Of a stretch of 64,000 nt of DNA, positions 50,724 through 58,693 are shown piece after piece (within the stretch, counting starts at the first letter, position 1; each line of letters opens with the position of its first letter). The notes beneath the pieces are model-generated. The model searched no databases and had not been told where the DNA came from. It worked only from the letters and a program-made list of their open reading frames with translations. Made by a program: the position numbers and the translations under genes. The DNA is from G963666935 sp963666935. Its GTDB lineage: Bacteria > Bacillota > Clostridia > Christensenellales > CAG-138. The DNA is taken from NCBI GenBank assembly GCA_963666935.1, contig OY762936.1:62001-126000 (forward strand), in the 5' to 3' direction.

Positions 50724-52175
50724 TTAATTATCATTGAGATAATAGCCGCGAATCTCCACAAAACCGCTTTCGGAATCGCTGTTGTACGACCAAGTGTTAT
50801 TGTCCGAATCCACGACGTAATACCCTGTGCCCGCTTCCAGCACCACGTTGGGGAAGACATCCCAGTAGGCGTTTGGAACGCCAAGATACCCCTCGCGCCC
50901 CACAGCATCCCATGTGCCCAGCACATTGCCGTTCTCATCCTCAATGGAGATGCTGCCGGGCGCTTTGCCTTTTGCATCATTCCAGTGATAAGTAGAAATG
51001 GCCTGAACATACGTGGGCATATCCGACGAGACCGACACGTCAATGTCCGGCCCGTTCTCCACGGCATAGACATTGCCATTGGTGTAAAGAAGCGTATAAT
51101 CCGTTATATTTTTATCCGCATCGCTTTCAACCACCATACCGATCCGATGGAGTATATAGCTGTCGCCTTCACCCGCAGAGATCGAGATGGTACCCTCGTC
51201 ATAGATCTCAATGGTCCATTCGTAATATCCCTCGTAGTCCCACTCTCGCATGAACAGGGTCTCGTCCTCAAAAAAGTAGTCGCTCCAGGTATATTCATCT
51301 ACTTGCCAATCCGTATCATTCCACGCTGCGGCATCTGCCGAAGTGTTCAACGGCGCAGCCATGGCCTGCGCCTTGCTATTGTCCGGGTCGAAGCGGAATA
51401 TCACAGCGTAGCCATCGGGATCGGGATCGGAAGCCCAGATGCCCCAAAGGAAAGTGGCGTAGTCGTCCACCCCAAACTCCTCATCCAGCGCCGCCTGATC
51501 CGCTGTGGCGGGAAAGTCCTCACACATTGACTGGCTTTCTTCGGGTAACCCCAGCTCCCCGCTGTACCACGTCCCCGTGACCGCCGGAGAATCCACCGCT
51601 TTTTCTATCACGTCTGTTAGTTCCGCCTGCGAGGTCTGTGTAAATTTTAGGGTAAAAGGAAGTGAGCTTTCCCCTTCGCCGGTCAGCGCAATCCCATTTT
51701 TAGTTTTCGCGGCACCCAGCATCATGTACACCGATTCGCCGGAAAGCTTACCGGAAAGTTCGAGTTTTCCTTTTTTATATAATGCGTCCAACCCGGCTCC
51801 CGTGATGTTCTGGCCGTTTACAATCATGCAGGCCTTGCCCAGCCCGTGTTTGTCTAGATTTAGCATCATGGTGCAGGCCACCCGGCCACTCTCCTCACTG
51901 CTCAGCGCACCATCCCAAAATCCGGACATCGTATTTGTTCTGGGCGCGCCGCCCCTGAAGATCAGCAGAATGAAAAGCAAGAGGATCGCCAGCAGGGCCA
52001 CGCCGCCGCCAACCCAAGCGATCCATTTATTTCCGCCTTTGCCGGAAGCAGACGCATGTGCCTGCACAGGAGCTGCAGAAACCTGCTGCGGCGCAGCAGC
52101 CGCCTGCCGTGTGCCGCATTGTGTACAAAAAACCGTCCCTTCGGGGAGTTGCTTCCCGCAATTAGTACAGAACAT
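50724..52175 (-). CDS. Zinc-ribbon membrane-anchored protein of unknown function
   Basis: 483 residues, AGGAGG start site. An N-terminal zinc ribbon (FCTNCGKQLPEGTVFCTQCG), an Ala/Gln-rich linker, one membrane helix (about residues 54-74), and a large outer region with beta-rich segments and many Trp/Tyr/Asp. This inside-zinc-ribbon, outside-domain layout is common in Clostridia and has no assigned function. Last gene of the operon 55833-50724. Confidence 0.75.
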   Translation of the reverse strand: MFCTNCGKQLPEGTVFCTQCGTRQAAAAPQQVSAAPVQAHASASGKGGNKWIAWVGGGVALLAILLLFILLIFRGGAPRTNTMSGFWDGALSSEESGRVACTMMLNLDKHGLGKACMIVNGQNITGAGLDALYKKGKLELSGKLSGESVYMMLGAAKTKNGIALTGEGESSLPFTLKFTQTSQAELTDVIEKAVDSPAVTGTWYSGELGLPEESQSMCEDFPATADQAALDEEFGVDDYATFLWGIWASDPDPDGYAVIFRFDPDNSKAQAMAAPLNTSADAAAWNDTDWQVDEYTWSDYFFEDETLFMREWDYEGYYEWTIEIYDEGTISISAGEGDSYILHRIGMVVESDADKNITDYTLLYTNGNVYAVENGPDIDVSVSSDMPTYVQAISTYHWNDAKGKAPGSISIEDENGNVLGTWDAVGREGYLGVPNAYWDVFPNVVLEAGTGYYVVDSDNNTWSYNSDSESGFVEIRGYYLNDN

Positions 52176-52190
52176 AAGCGTTCCTCCTGA

Positions 52191-52994
52191 CTAAAGTTGT
52201 TTCTTTCGCAGCCGCGACCAGAGGAGAATCCCTCCTGCGGCCAACAGGGCACCGTAAAGCGCCGGGTAAAAGACATGCACCACAACATCCGAATACGGAA
52301 GCGCACGAAGGGGCAGGATGGCCCACCGACAGGCGGTCATCCACAATCCGTAGAGCAAGAACGCGCAGCCGGAAGGCAGTTTTGAGTCCTTGCGCAAATA
52401 GAGCCACAACACGGGGACCAGCCCCGCAAGCGCCGCCACGATTTCATACAGTTGAGTCGGATGAACCGCAACAGACACATTGGGCAAAAATCCAAACCAC
52501 CGGCTCAGCGCCGACTGTTCCGATGCGGAGGCGGGGAATACCACGCCAAACCAGCCGTTCGTAGCCTTTCCCCCACAGCAGCCGTTTAAATAACAGCCCG
52601 CCCGGGAGATCGCGAACGAAACGCCCGCCGGCAACACCAGCGCATCCGCCAGAGGCCAGAAACTGCGCCGCTTTATAAGAGTCCAAGCCAAAAGCCCGGC
52701 GCACGACAGAATCACCCCCCCATAAAGGGAAAAGCCGGTCATGCGAAAAGAATATAGGTGCATTCCTCCGCTGTAGAGCAGTGGGTTGACGACGCGGTTC
52801 AAAAGCCGCGCCCCTACCACAAAGCTGATCAGGAGCAACAATGCAAGCCCGGCGGCTTCTTTAATCTTCAGCCCGCTGCGCCTAAGCATCAGCGAAAGCA
52901 GAATAAGCGCGCAGACCGCCGCCAATACGGCGAATAGGGTATATGCACGCACGGAAGCGGAAACCCCCAGAGAAAATGTCAGCGTAGGGCACAT
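52191..52994 (-). CDS. Lgt-like protein with altered active-site motifs
   Basis: 267 residues with seven helices, in the prolipoprotein diacylglyceryl transferase fold. Recognisable parts are FSLYGGVI (canonical Lgt: FHGG), SRAGCYLNGCCGGK (canonical: GRIGNFINGE-like) and VHPTQLYE. By this alignment the key His, Asn and Glu of Lgt are replaced by Tyr, Cys and Cys, while the Arg and HPTQLYE remain. It therefore may not be a normal Lgt. It follows a large lipoprotein gene directly (TGATATG, no own ribosome site). Confidence 0.75.
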   Translation of the reverse strand: MCPTLTFSLGVSASVRAYTLFAVLAAVCALILLSLMLRRSGLKIKEAAGLALLLLISFVVGARLLNRVVNPLLYSGGMHLYSFRMTGFSLYGGVILSCAGLLAWTLIKRRSFWPLADALVLPAGVSFAISRAGCYLNGCCGGKATNGWFGVVFPASASEQSALSRWFGFLPNVSVAVHPTQLYEIVAALAGLVPVLWLYLRKDSKLPSGCAFLLYGLWMTACRWAILPLRALPYSDVVVHVFYPALYGALLAAGGILLWSRLRKKQL

Positions 52995-52995
52995 A

Positions 52996-55191
52996 TCAGG
53001 AGAGATTGATGGGCTTTGTGCCGTCGAACTTCAGATCCACATAGAACGCGTCCGGATAAATCGTTAATCTCAGTGTGCCGCTCACACGTACGGTATTGGC
53101 GTCCTCTTCTTGGGCCAAGAGCTTGCCGCTGAGAGTCGCACTATCTTCCTCGTAACTCAGCGTGAGTTCGCCAGTAGTCTCATCATAGGTAAAGGGCACC
53201 GGAGTCGGATCGCCGCTTTCGCCATCCATCTCCATAACCATGTAAAACTTACCAGTACCATGAATTGCGTCCAGCGCCACGATCCGGCAGGGCGCTGGAT
53301 AGGACTGTCCCTCCATGGCCTGAATCATCTCCACCACGCTGGGCAAATCGCAACCTGCACTGATATCATCGAACGGATCCTCTGTTTCGGCTGCAGCGGC
53401 GGCCGCGTCTGCAGCCTCTGCATGTGAGGCTGCAACGCTTGCCTGAAGTTCGTCTGAGACAAATACGTCCGCAAACGTGAGTGTACCGTCCTCGTAGGTG
53501 CCTTCAAGCGCTTCAAGCGGAAGCGGCTTGCGCCCTACGTCCACCTTGGTCACCTGTTCCGCGACGGTAAAGGGGATGGTACGCAGTGGGCTGTCCAGTC
53601 CCGGTTCCTTGCCGGCTTCATACAGCTCCAGTTCGGAGGGCATCCCCGCCATGAGCAAACCCAGCAGGGTTGCGGTGATTTCGCCTTCGCCCTTGTTGTT
53701 CAGCGTAACACTCCAATCTTTCGCATCCAGGGTATTGTCGCTCACTGTGACATACGCAGTATAACCCGCAGCTTGCGAAACCTTTTTTTCCTCGGTAAGG
53801 CTTCCGTCATACAGCGAGATCATGTATTTCTTGTTCAGTTCCTTCTTAATTGCATTGAGCTCTTCTAAAAGGGCCTTTTCCGCCACAAGCGCCTGTTTTT
53901 TCGCTAGAATCTTAAAGGCCTCCTGCAACACGCCCTTGTACAGCTCCACTTTGAAGCTGTTGGAGATCTCTGCCATAACTTTTTCGTTCAGACCGCCGCC
54001 GCCGGTAAATCCATGTTCCATGGCTTCGGCCTGATAGGCAGCGATCACCAGATCGTCCTGCCAGAACTGATTGGCATACCGATCCACTAGCCCCTCGATG
54101 CGCAGCTGATAACGCGCCGCATTGGCCGCACCGTTCTGCGCTTTCAAAAAGATGGCTGCCCAGTCTTTGGCCGTACGTTTCACGCCGGCAGACTCATAGT
54201 AAAGATGGTAAGCTTTGTTGTAAATATCCTTTCGGCCGGAAAGCGCTTCCGTTGCAAACTTGTTGAGGGAATAGTCGATGCACATAACCCCTACGAATGC
54301 CAATCCAAACAGGTTGCCGCCCAGCTTGCCGCCCACGTAGCTCGTGCTGGTCTTCAATGCGTTCGCGTAGCAGGGAAATACGGCGTCCGCATCCCCTTGG
54401 TAGATGTTATACATGCCATAGGCTACCTGCGCCACGCCCACAGCATAGCCCAGCTGCCCAATGCGGTCGGTCAGAGGTTTGAGAATTCCCGAATTGCCGC
54501 CCAGCGTAGTGATAAAGAACTCTGCGGTTTCGGTTGCGGCGCCGCCCAAAGAGAGGGTGTTGCCCAGCACATCCATACCCACGCTTATTGCGTCGTCCGA
54601 GGGCATTCCTTCATGCTCCACCGCCTGCTCCACCAGAGCATTGGGATCCACATTGGCCTTATACAAGGAGCTGAGGGCCAGCGCCGGAATGGCGTAAGCC
54701 GCATAGGCATTTTTAGTGTTTTCGTCATTGACTTCAAAACAGCCGTAAAGAGAGAGATGATCCGTAAAGATGGTGACCGTACTCTGGTCTTCGTTTACCG
54801 TGAAGGAAACCGGTTCCCACTCGGCGGTTTCTTCATTATAATAAGCCGCGCAGACGTCGGCGCCATCCTTCACCGCCTTGGTATCATAGGGAATGGTGAG
54901 CTGCATCACATCCACAAACTCTTCGTCGGTATCGATATGAAACTCATAGGCGTGAACATTCACGCCTTCAAGAGCCGGAGGGTCTTTTACAGGTTCTATC
55001 GTACATTCTGCCTCGCCGTCAAGGCCGTATTCTCCGATTTCCAAAGCCAGCTTTCCATTCTCAAGCCGGGTTTCCCCACCGCCAATGGTGCCGGACGCTC
55101 CGCCGCCTCCTCCTAAAACAGGTAAACTAGAACAACCGGCGCTAAGGAGCAACAGTAGCGCCAATATAAAGCACGTAATTCGTTTTTTCAT
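52996..55191 (-). CDS. Large lipoprotein of unknown function
   Basis: 731 residues. Signal MKKRITCFILALLLLLSAGC ends in a lipobox; a Gly-rich linker follows (VLGGGGGASG). The outer part begins with a beta-rich region (ELTIPYDTKAV-like, FTDHLSLYGCFEV), continues with a helical middle and ends in another beta region. I do not recognise a catalytic domain. It is translationally linked to the Lgt-like gene after it. Confidence 0.75.
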   Translation of the reverse strand: MKKRITCFILALLLLLSAGCSSLPVLGGGGGASGTIGGGETRLENGKLALEIGEYGLDGEAECTIEPVKDPPALEGVNVHAYEFHIDTDEEFVDVMQLTIPYDTKAVKDGADVCAAYYNEETAEWEPVSFTVNEDQSTVTIFTDHLSLYGCFEVNDENTKNAYAAYAIPALALSSLYKANVDPNALVEQAVEHEGMPSDDAISVGMDVLGNTLSLGGAATETAEFFITTLGGNSGILKPLTDRIGQLGYAVGVAQVAYGMYNIYQGDADAVFPCYANALKTSTSYVGGKLGGNLFGLAFVGVMCIDYSLNKFATEALSGRKDIYNKAYHLYYESAGVKRTAKDWAAIFLKAQNGAANAARYQLRIEGLVDRYANQFWQDDLVIAAYQAEAMEHGFTGGGGLNEKVMAEISNSFKVELYKGVLQEAFKILAKKQALVAEKALLEELNAIKKELNKKYMISLYDGSLTEEKKVSQAAGYTAYVTVSDNTLDAKDWSVTLNNKGEGEITATLLGLLMAGMPSELELYEAGKEPGLDSPLRTIPFTVAEQVTKVDVGRKPLPLEALEGTYEDGTLTFADVFVSDELQASVAASHAEAADAAAAAAETEDPFDDISAGCDLPSVVEMIQAMEGQSYPAPCRIVALDAIHGTGKFYMVMEMDGESGDPTPVPFTYDETTGELTLSYEEDSATLSGKLLAQEEDANTVRVSGTLRLTIYPDAFYVDLKFDGTKPINLS

Positions 55192-55206
55192 TGCACTAGC
55201 CTGCCG

Positions 55207-55833
55207 TTATTCCACCGGTGCGCCGCAGCGCCCGCAGAACTTTTCGTTTCCGCTCAGCTGATTTCCGCAGCTGGGACAGAACCGGGGCTTGGGCGGCTCC
55301 GGTTTAGCCGCGCCGCAATTTATGCAAAACTTTCCTGTACTCCAAGCGCCGCAGGCGCACTGCCAGCGGTCATCCGCCGCGGCCGACTGGGGCGCGGGTC
55401 CCGGCTGGGGAGGTGTATAGGACGGCTGCGGGCCAGCGGTTGCGTTTATGCCCACATACCGCGCACTTCCAAAGGCCAGAATCATTATGAATATGGGGCC
55501 CAAGAATATCAGCCCGGCAGCAAACCCACCGCTCTTCCCAAAGACCTTAGCCAGCTTAATCATGGTCATGATGGCGATGACAACGTTGGCAATAGGAATG
55601 AGCATGAGCAAAAAATTCCAGCCGTTTCCCCAGGTGATTTTATAAAGGACATATACGTTGTACAGGGGGACTAAGGCCGCCCAGCCCGGTTCACCAGCCT
55701 TTTCAAAGATGCGCCACATGGCCACGATGGCCACAGCTGCAATCAGCAGCCCAATGATCATACCGCCAATGCCAATGCCCATTCCGGCATACGCATACCC
55801 CGGGGAAAAATCATAGTTGTAAGAGTACGTCAT
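55207..55833 (-). CDS. DUF5684-like membrane protein with C-terminal zinc ribbons
   Basis: 208 residues from the ATG at 55833 (GGAAAGGAG upstream). Three or four helices in the first 130 residues, including GEPGWAALVPLYNVYVLYKI, typical of DUF5684, then two zinc ribbons (CACGAWSTGKFCINCG and FCPSCGNQLSGNEKFCGRCG). It heads the minus-strand envelope operon. Function unknown. Confidence 0.78.
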   Translation of the reverse strand: MTYSYNYDFSPGYAYAGMGIGIGGMIIGLLIAAVAIVAMWRIFEKAGEPGWAALVPLYNVYVLYKITWGNGWNFLLMLIPIANVVIAIMTMIKLAKVFGKSGGFAAGLIFLGPIFIMILAFGSARYVGINATAGPQPSYTPPQPGPAPQSAAADDRWQCACGAWSTGKFCINCGAAKPEPPKPRFCPSCGNQLSGNEKFCGRCGAPVE

Positions 55834-55993
55834 AATTATTTCTCCTTTCCTGCTCCACAGCAGAACACCTGACGTCTGCAGGGAAGTTCCGGCGCCTTTC
55901 AATTTTTGAAAGCGTCTTTTGATTCACACCTATGTCTTAAGTTTTATTTTATCAGCATGCCCTTTCGGCAGGAACCGAATTATTTCATTTGGC

Positions 55994-56014
55994 TGTGCCA
56001 AATCAATTGGCACA
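55994..56014. promoter_or_regulatory. Operator-like palindrome upstream of the regulator gene
   Basis: A perfect dyad TGTGCCAA-N5-TTGGCACA, 17 bp before the -35 box of the plus-strand promoter and in the divergent region of the two operons. It is a likely binding site for a dimeric regulator, perhaps the one encoded at 56080. Confidence 0.6.
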
Positions 56015-56030
56015 ATCGTGTCAAAATTTG

Positions 56031-56059
56031 TTGCTTTGCCTTTTTTTTCTTGCTATACT
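56031..56059 (+). promoter_or_regulatory. Promoter of the regulator-Tim44 operon
   Basis: TTGCTT (56031-56036), a 17-bp spacer and TATACT (56054-56059), 20 bp before the ATG with AAAGGAG between. Confidence 0.7.
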
Positions 56060-56079
56060 CAATAAAAGGAGAACGGCCC

Positions 56080-57543
56080 ATGTTTCACGAAAAACTTGAT
56101 TTTCTTATGGAAATCACGGACACATCCAACACTTCGCTGGCCATGGCCGTTTCGCTTAACGCTTCCCACGTGAGCAGACTTCGGCTGGGCCGCCGTCCGC
56201 TACCGCGGGATCCTGCATTTTTGCAGCCAATGGCCGCATATCTGTGCCGGAGAATCGTTACAGATCAGCAAAAGCACGCCCTTATGAGCGCTGTAGGCAT
56301 AGATCTGCCTTCCGATGAAAAAGAGCGGAGCCGCCTGCTGGAGGAATGGCTGGCGGATCAGTCGGATCCGGCATGGGTTTCAGATGACAGGGATTATCGG
56401 CTGGGTAGGCTCTTCCATTCCGCTCAAGGAGCATCCATCGAGTTTTATTATGGAATCGAAGGCAAGCGGGCGGCCGTGCTGCGATTTATGACTGCTGTGC
56501 AGAACGCCGCCTCCGCCTCATCGCTGCTGTTACACAGCGACGAGGAGATGGAGTGGCTTTTTGGAGATACAGAGTTTTTAGAGCGCTGGAGCGCGCTCAT
56601 GCAGGACTTACTTGAAAAAGGTAACCGAATCATCATCATCCATGCCCTGAACCGCAGCATGGAAGAGATGCTAGCCAGTTTCAAGAAGTGGCTACCTTTG
56701 TATTTTTCCGGGGCCATCGACGCCTACTACTGCCCCAAACTGCGGGATGGAATTTTGCAGCGTACCCTCTTTCTCTCCCCCGGCATCGGCGCGATCCTCT
56801 CCAATTCCGTGCAGTCCCATACAGAGGGCATGCTTAATCTTTACCTCACCGACGTCAAGGCGGTAGCGGCGCTGGAACGAGAATACAAAAATCATCTTTC
56901 TCTGTGCAAGAAGCTGGTTCACTTTTATACTGTGGGCAGCGAAAGAAAGTTTTCGCTTGCGCTGGATACCTTTTATAAGGAAGCTGGGCCACGCATTTGT
57001 GTCAACTGCGGCCTTCCACTCGCCGTTTTGCCGGAGGATGTGGCATGCCATATCGGCACGCGGATGGGCTGCGACGAATTTCCTGCCCATTGTGCGCGGG
57101 CCGCCGCACGCCTGAATAAAGAGCTTAAGGGGGACGCCGTCTACGACATGATTTCATTGCCGGACCGGGACGCGGTGCTGGCTGGAAAAGTTGCCGTGCC
57201 CGTCTATCAAAGCCCGAACCTACCTTCGACCTTTTATACGCCGGAAGAGTATTGCGTCCATCTTTCCGCCTTCTTGAAGTTTTTATCGGAACAGCCCAAT
57301 TATCACGCCTCTCTCCCGGAGGGCGAGCTGCCTCCTCTCTGGCTGAATATTAAGGAGGACGTAGGTTTTTTTGTGGGACACACTTGCCCCCATACCCCAG
57401 TAATCGGCATATCAGAGAGAAACTTGACCGCCGCGGGATGGGCACATTACCGCGTGCAGCAGCCCACAGTCAACAGCGAGCAGTGCATCGCCGCCCTGCA
57501 TACGCTTCTGACCGATCTGCAAAACGATTTAATCGATAAGTGA
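56080..57543 (+). CDS. HTH regulator with a large unknown C-terminal domain
   Basis: 487 residues from the ATG at 56080 (AAAGGAGAACGGCCC upstream). Residues 1-65 look like an Xre-type HTH (FLMEITDTSNTSLAMAVSLN, HVSRLRLGRRPLPRD). The remaining 420 residues are soluble, contain a CVNCGLPL motif, and match no domain I know; a role as ligand or signal sensor is inference. It is divergent from the envelope operon and precedes a Tim44-like gene by 9 bp. Confidence 0.75.
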   Translation: MFHEKLDFLMEITDTSNTSLAMAVSLNASHVSRLRLGRRPLPRDPAFLQPMAAYLCRRIVTDQQKHALMSAVGIDLPSDEKERSRLLEEWLADQSDPAWVSDDRDYRLGRLFHSAQGASIEFYYGIEGKRAAVLRFMTAVQNAASASSLLLHSDEEMEWLFGDTEFLERWSALMQDLLEKGNRIIIIHALNRSMEEMLASFKKWLPLYFSGAIDAYYCPKLRDGILQRTLFLSPGIGAILSNSVQSHTEGMLNLYLTDVKAVAALEREYKNHLSLCKKLVHFYTVGSERKFSLALDTFYKEAGPRICVNCGLPLAVLPEDVACHIGTRMGCDEFPAHCARAAARLNKELKGDAVYDMISLPDRDAVLAGKVAVPVYQSPNLPSTFYTPEEYCVHLSAFLKFLSEQPNYHASLPEGELPPLWLNIKEDVGFFVGHTCPHTPVIGISERNLTAAGWAHYRVQQPTVNSEQCIAALHTLLTDLQNDLIDK

Positions 57544-57552
57544 GGTATCCCT

Positions 57553-58446
57553 ATGATCGGGAACTGGAAGCGAACTCTTATATGTACTCTACTATGTATT
57601 TGCCTGCTCCTTCCGCTTAGCGCGCTGGCGGACGCCGGCAGTTTTTCTGGGGGCAGCGATTACGGCAGCGGCAGTTCGGACTTTGGCTCTTCCTGGGACG
57701 ATGACGACAGCTACGCAGGCGGCTCCTATGTTGATGGCGATAGCAGCGGGGGTGGTTTCTTCAGTTTTTTGGTGGTAGCCGGAATCATCGTGTTCATTAT
57801 TATCACCCAGAATAAGAGGAGGCGAATCCTCCAGCAGACCGGCGTGGGTGCCGCGCCTACCGGTGCAGCGTTGCTACAACCCATGAGCACCTTCCTCCGG
57901 CTGGACCCTGATTTTAATGAGGCCGCCTTTAAGGAAAAGCTATCCAACCTATACGTGCAGATGCAGAACGCCTGGCAGGCAAAAGATTTTGAGCCCATGC
58001 GTCCCTACTTTACAGACGCGCTGTATAGCCAGTTTGTTCGGCAATTGGATGCCCTGAAGCAAAACAGGCGCACCAATTACGTGGAGCGCATCGCCGTGCT
58101 GGATGTGACCCTGCGGGGCTGGTATAAAGACGCGGTCAACGACAAAATCGTAGCCTCCATTCGCACCCGCATTGTGGATTACACCTTGGATGATGGCACC
58201 GGAAAACTCGTCAGCGGCAGTACCACCATTGAGCGATTTATGGAGTACGAGTGGACGCTCGTGCGCTCTTCAGAGCAGACGACAGAAACCACGAAGGAAA
58301 AATCCAGCGTTCACTGCCCGTACTGCGGTGCACCAATGTCCATCAATCAGACCGCGCGGTGCGAGTACTGCGGCAGCGTGGTTACTGTGAAGAACTACGG
58401 CTGGGCGATTGCTCAAATCAAAGGAATTTCCCAGCGGAGCAGATGA
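57553..58446 (+). CDS. Tim44-like domain protein with zinc ribbon
   Basis: 297 residues. A signal sequence (WKRTLICTLLCICLLL...ALA), a Gly/Ser/Asp-rich stretch with repeated SGGS/DYGSG, a membrane helix (FFSFLVVAGIIVFIIITQN), a Tim44-like domain (DPDFNEAAFKEKLSNLYVQM) and a C-terminal zinc ribbon (CPYCGAPM...CEYCGSV). Tim44-like proteins in Bacillota are membrane-linked and of unknown role. It shares its zinc ribbon and topology theme with the divergent operon. Confidence 0.85.
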   Translation: MIGNWKRTLICTLLCICLLLPLSALADAGSFSGGSDYGSGSSDFGSSWDDDDSYAGGSYVDGDSSGGGFFSFLVVAGIIVFIIITQNKRRRILQQTGVGAAPTGAALLQPMSTFLRLDPDFNEAAFKEKLSNLYVQMQNAWQAKDFEPMRPYFTDALYSQFVRQLDALKQNRRTNYVERIAVLDVTLRGWYKDAVNDKIVASIRTRIVDYTLDDGTGKLVSGSTTIERFMEYEWTLVRSSEQTTETTKEKSSVHCPYCGAPMSINQTARCEYCGSVVTVKNYGWAIAQIKGISQRSR

Positions 58447-58592
58447 TACTGCATAGCCTGCAGGCTGTGTTGTACCGATATTGTTTTAATTTCCCCGCGG
58501 CTCCAGAAACAATCAACATATTTAAGGAGTCCTCAAATGAATTTAATAGGTGTATAAGTGCATTATAGACATTTTTCTGTATTCTCATGACA

Positions 58593-58621
58593 TTGAAATG
58601 ACAAGGTAAATAGTGTATACT
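58593..58621 (+). promoter_or_regulatory. Promoter of the peptide synthetase gene
   Basis: TTGAAA (58593-58598), a 17-bp spacer, TATACT (58616-58621), giving a leader of about 66 nt. The sequence 58447-58592 upstream holds no gene other than a possible six-codon frame (AAGGAG, ATG at 58537) of no clear meaning. Confidence 0.75.
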
Positions 58622-58693
58622 TTAAATTGTAAATATATTGCCATTTTTCATTTATTTTAGCAGACCGCGCAATCCGCGGAGAGGGTTGATTTA

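Noticed and set aside
50466..51530. 354-codon plus-strand frame near the zinc-ribbon protein gene
   Set aside because: Mostly antisense to a gene with a clear start and zinc ribbon; the upstream part lies in the noncoding gap.
54205..55116. 303-codon plus-strand frame opposite the lipoprotein gene
   Set aside because: Antisense shadow; the lipoprotein has a proper signal peptide and lipobox.
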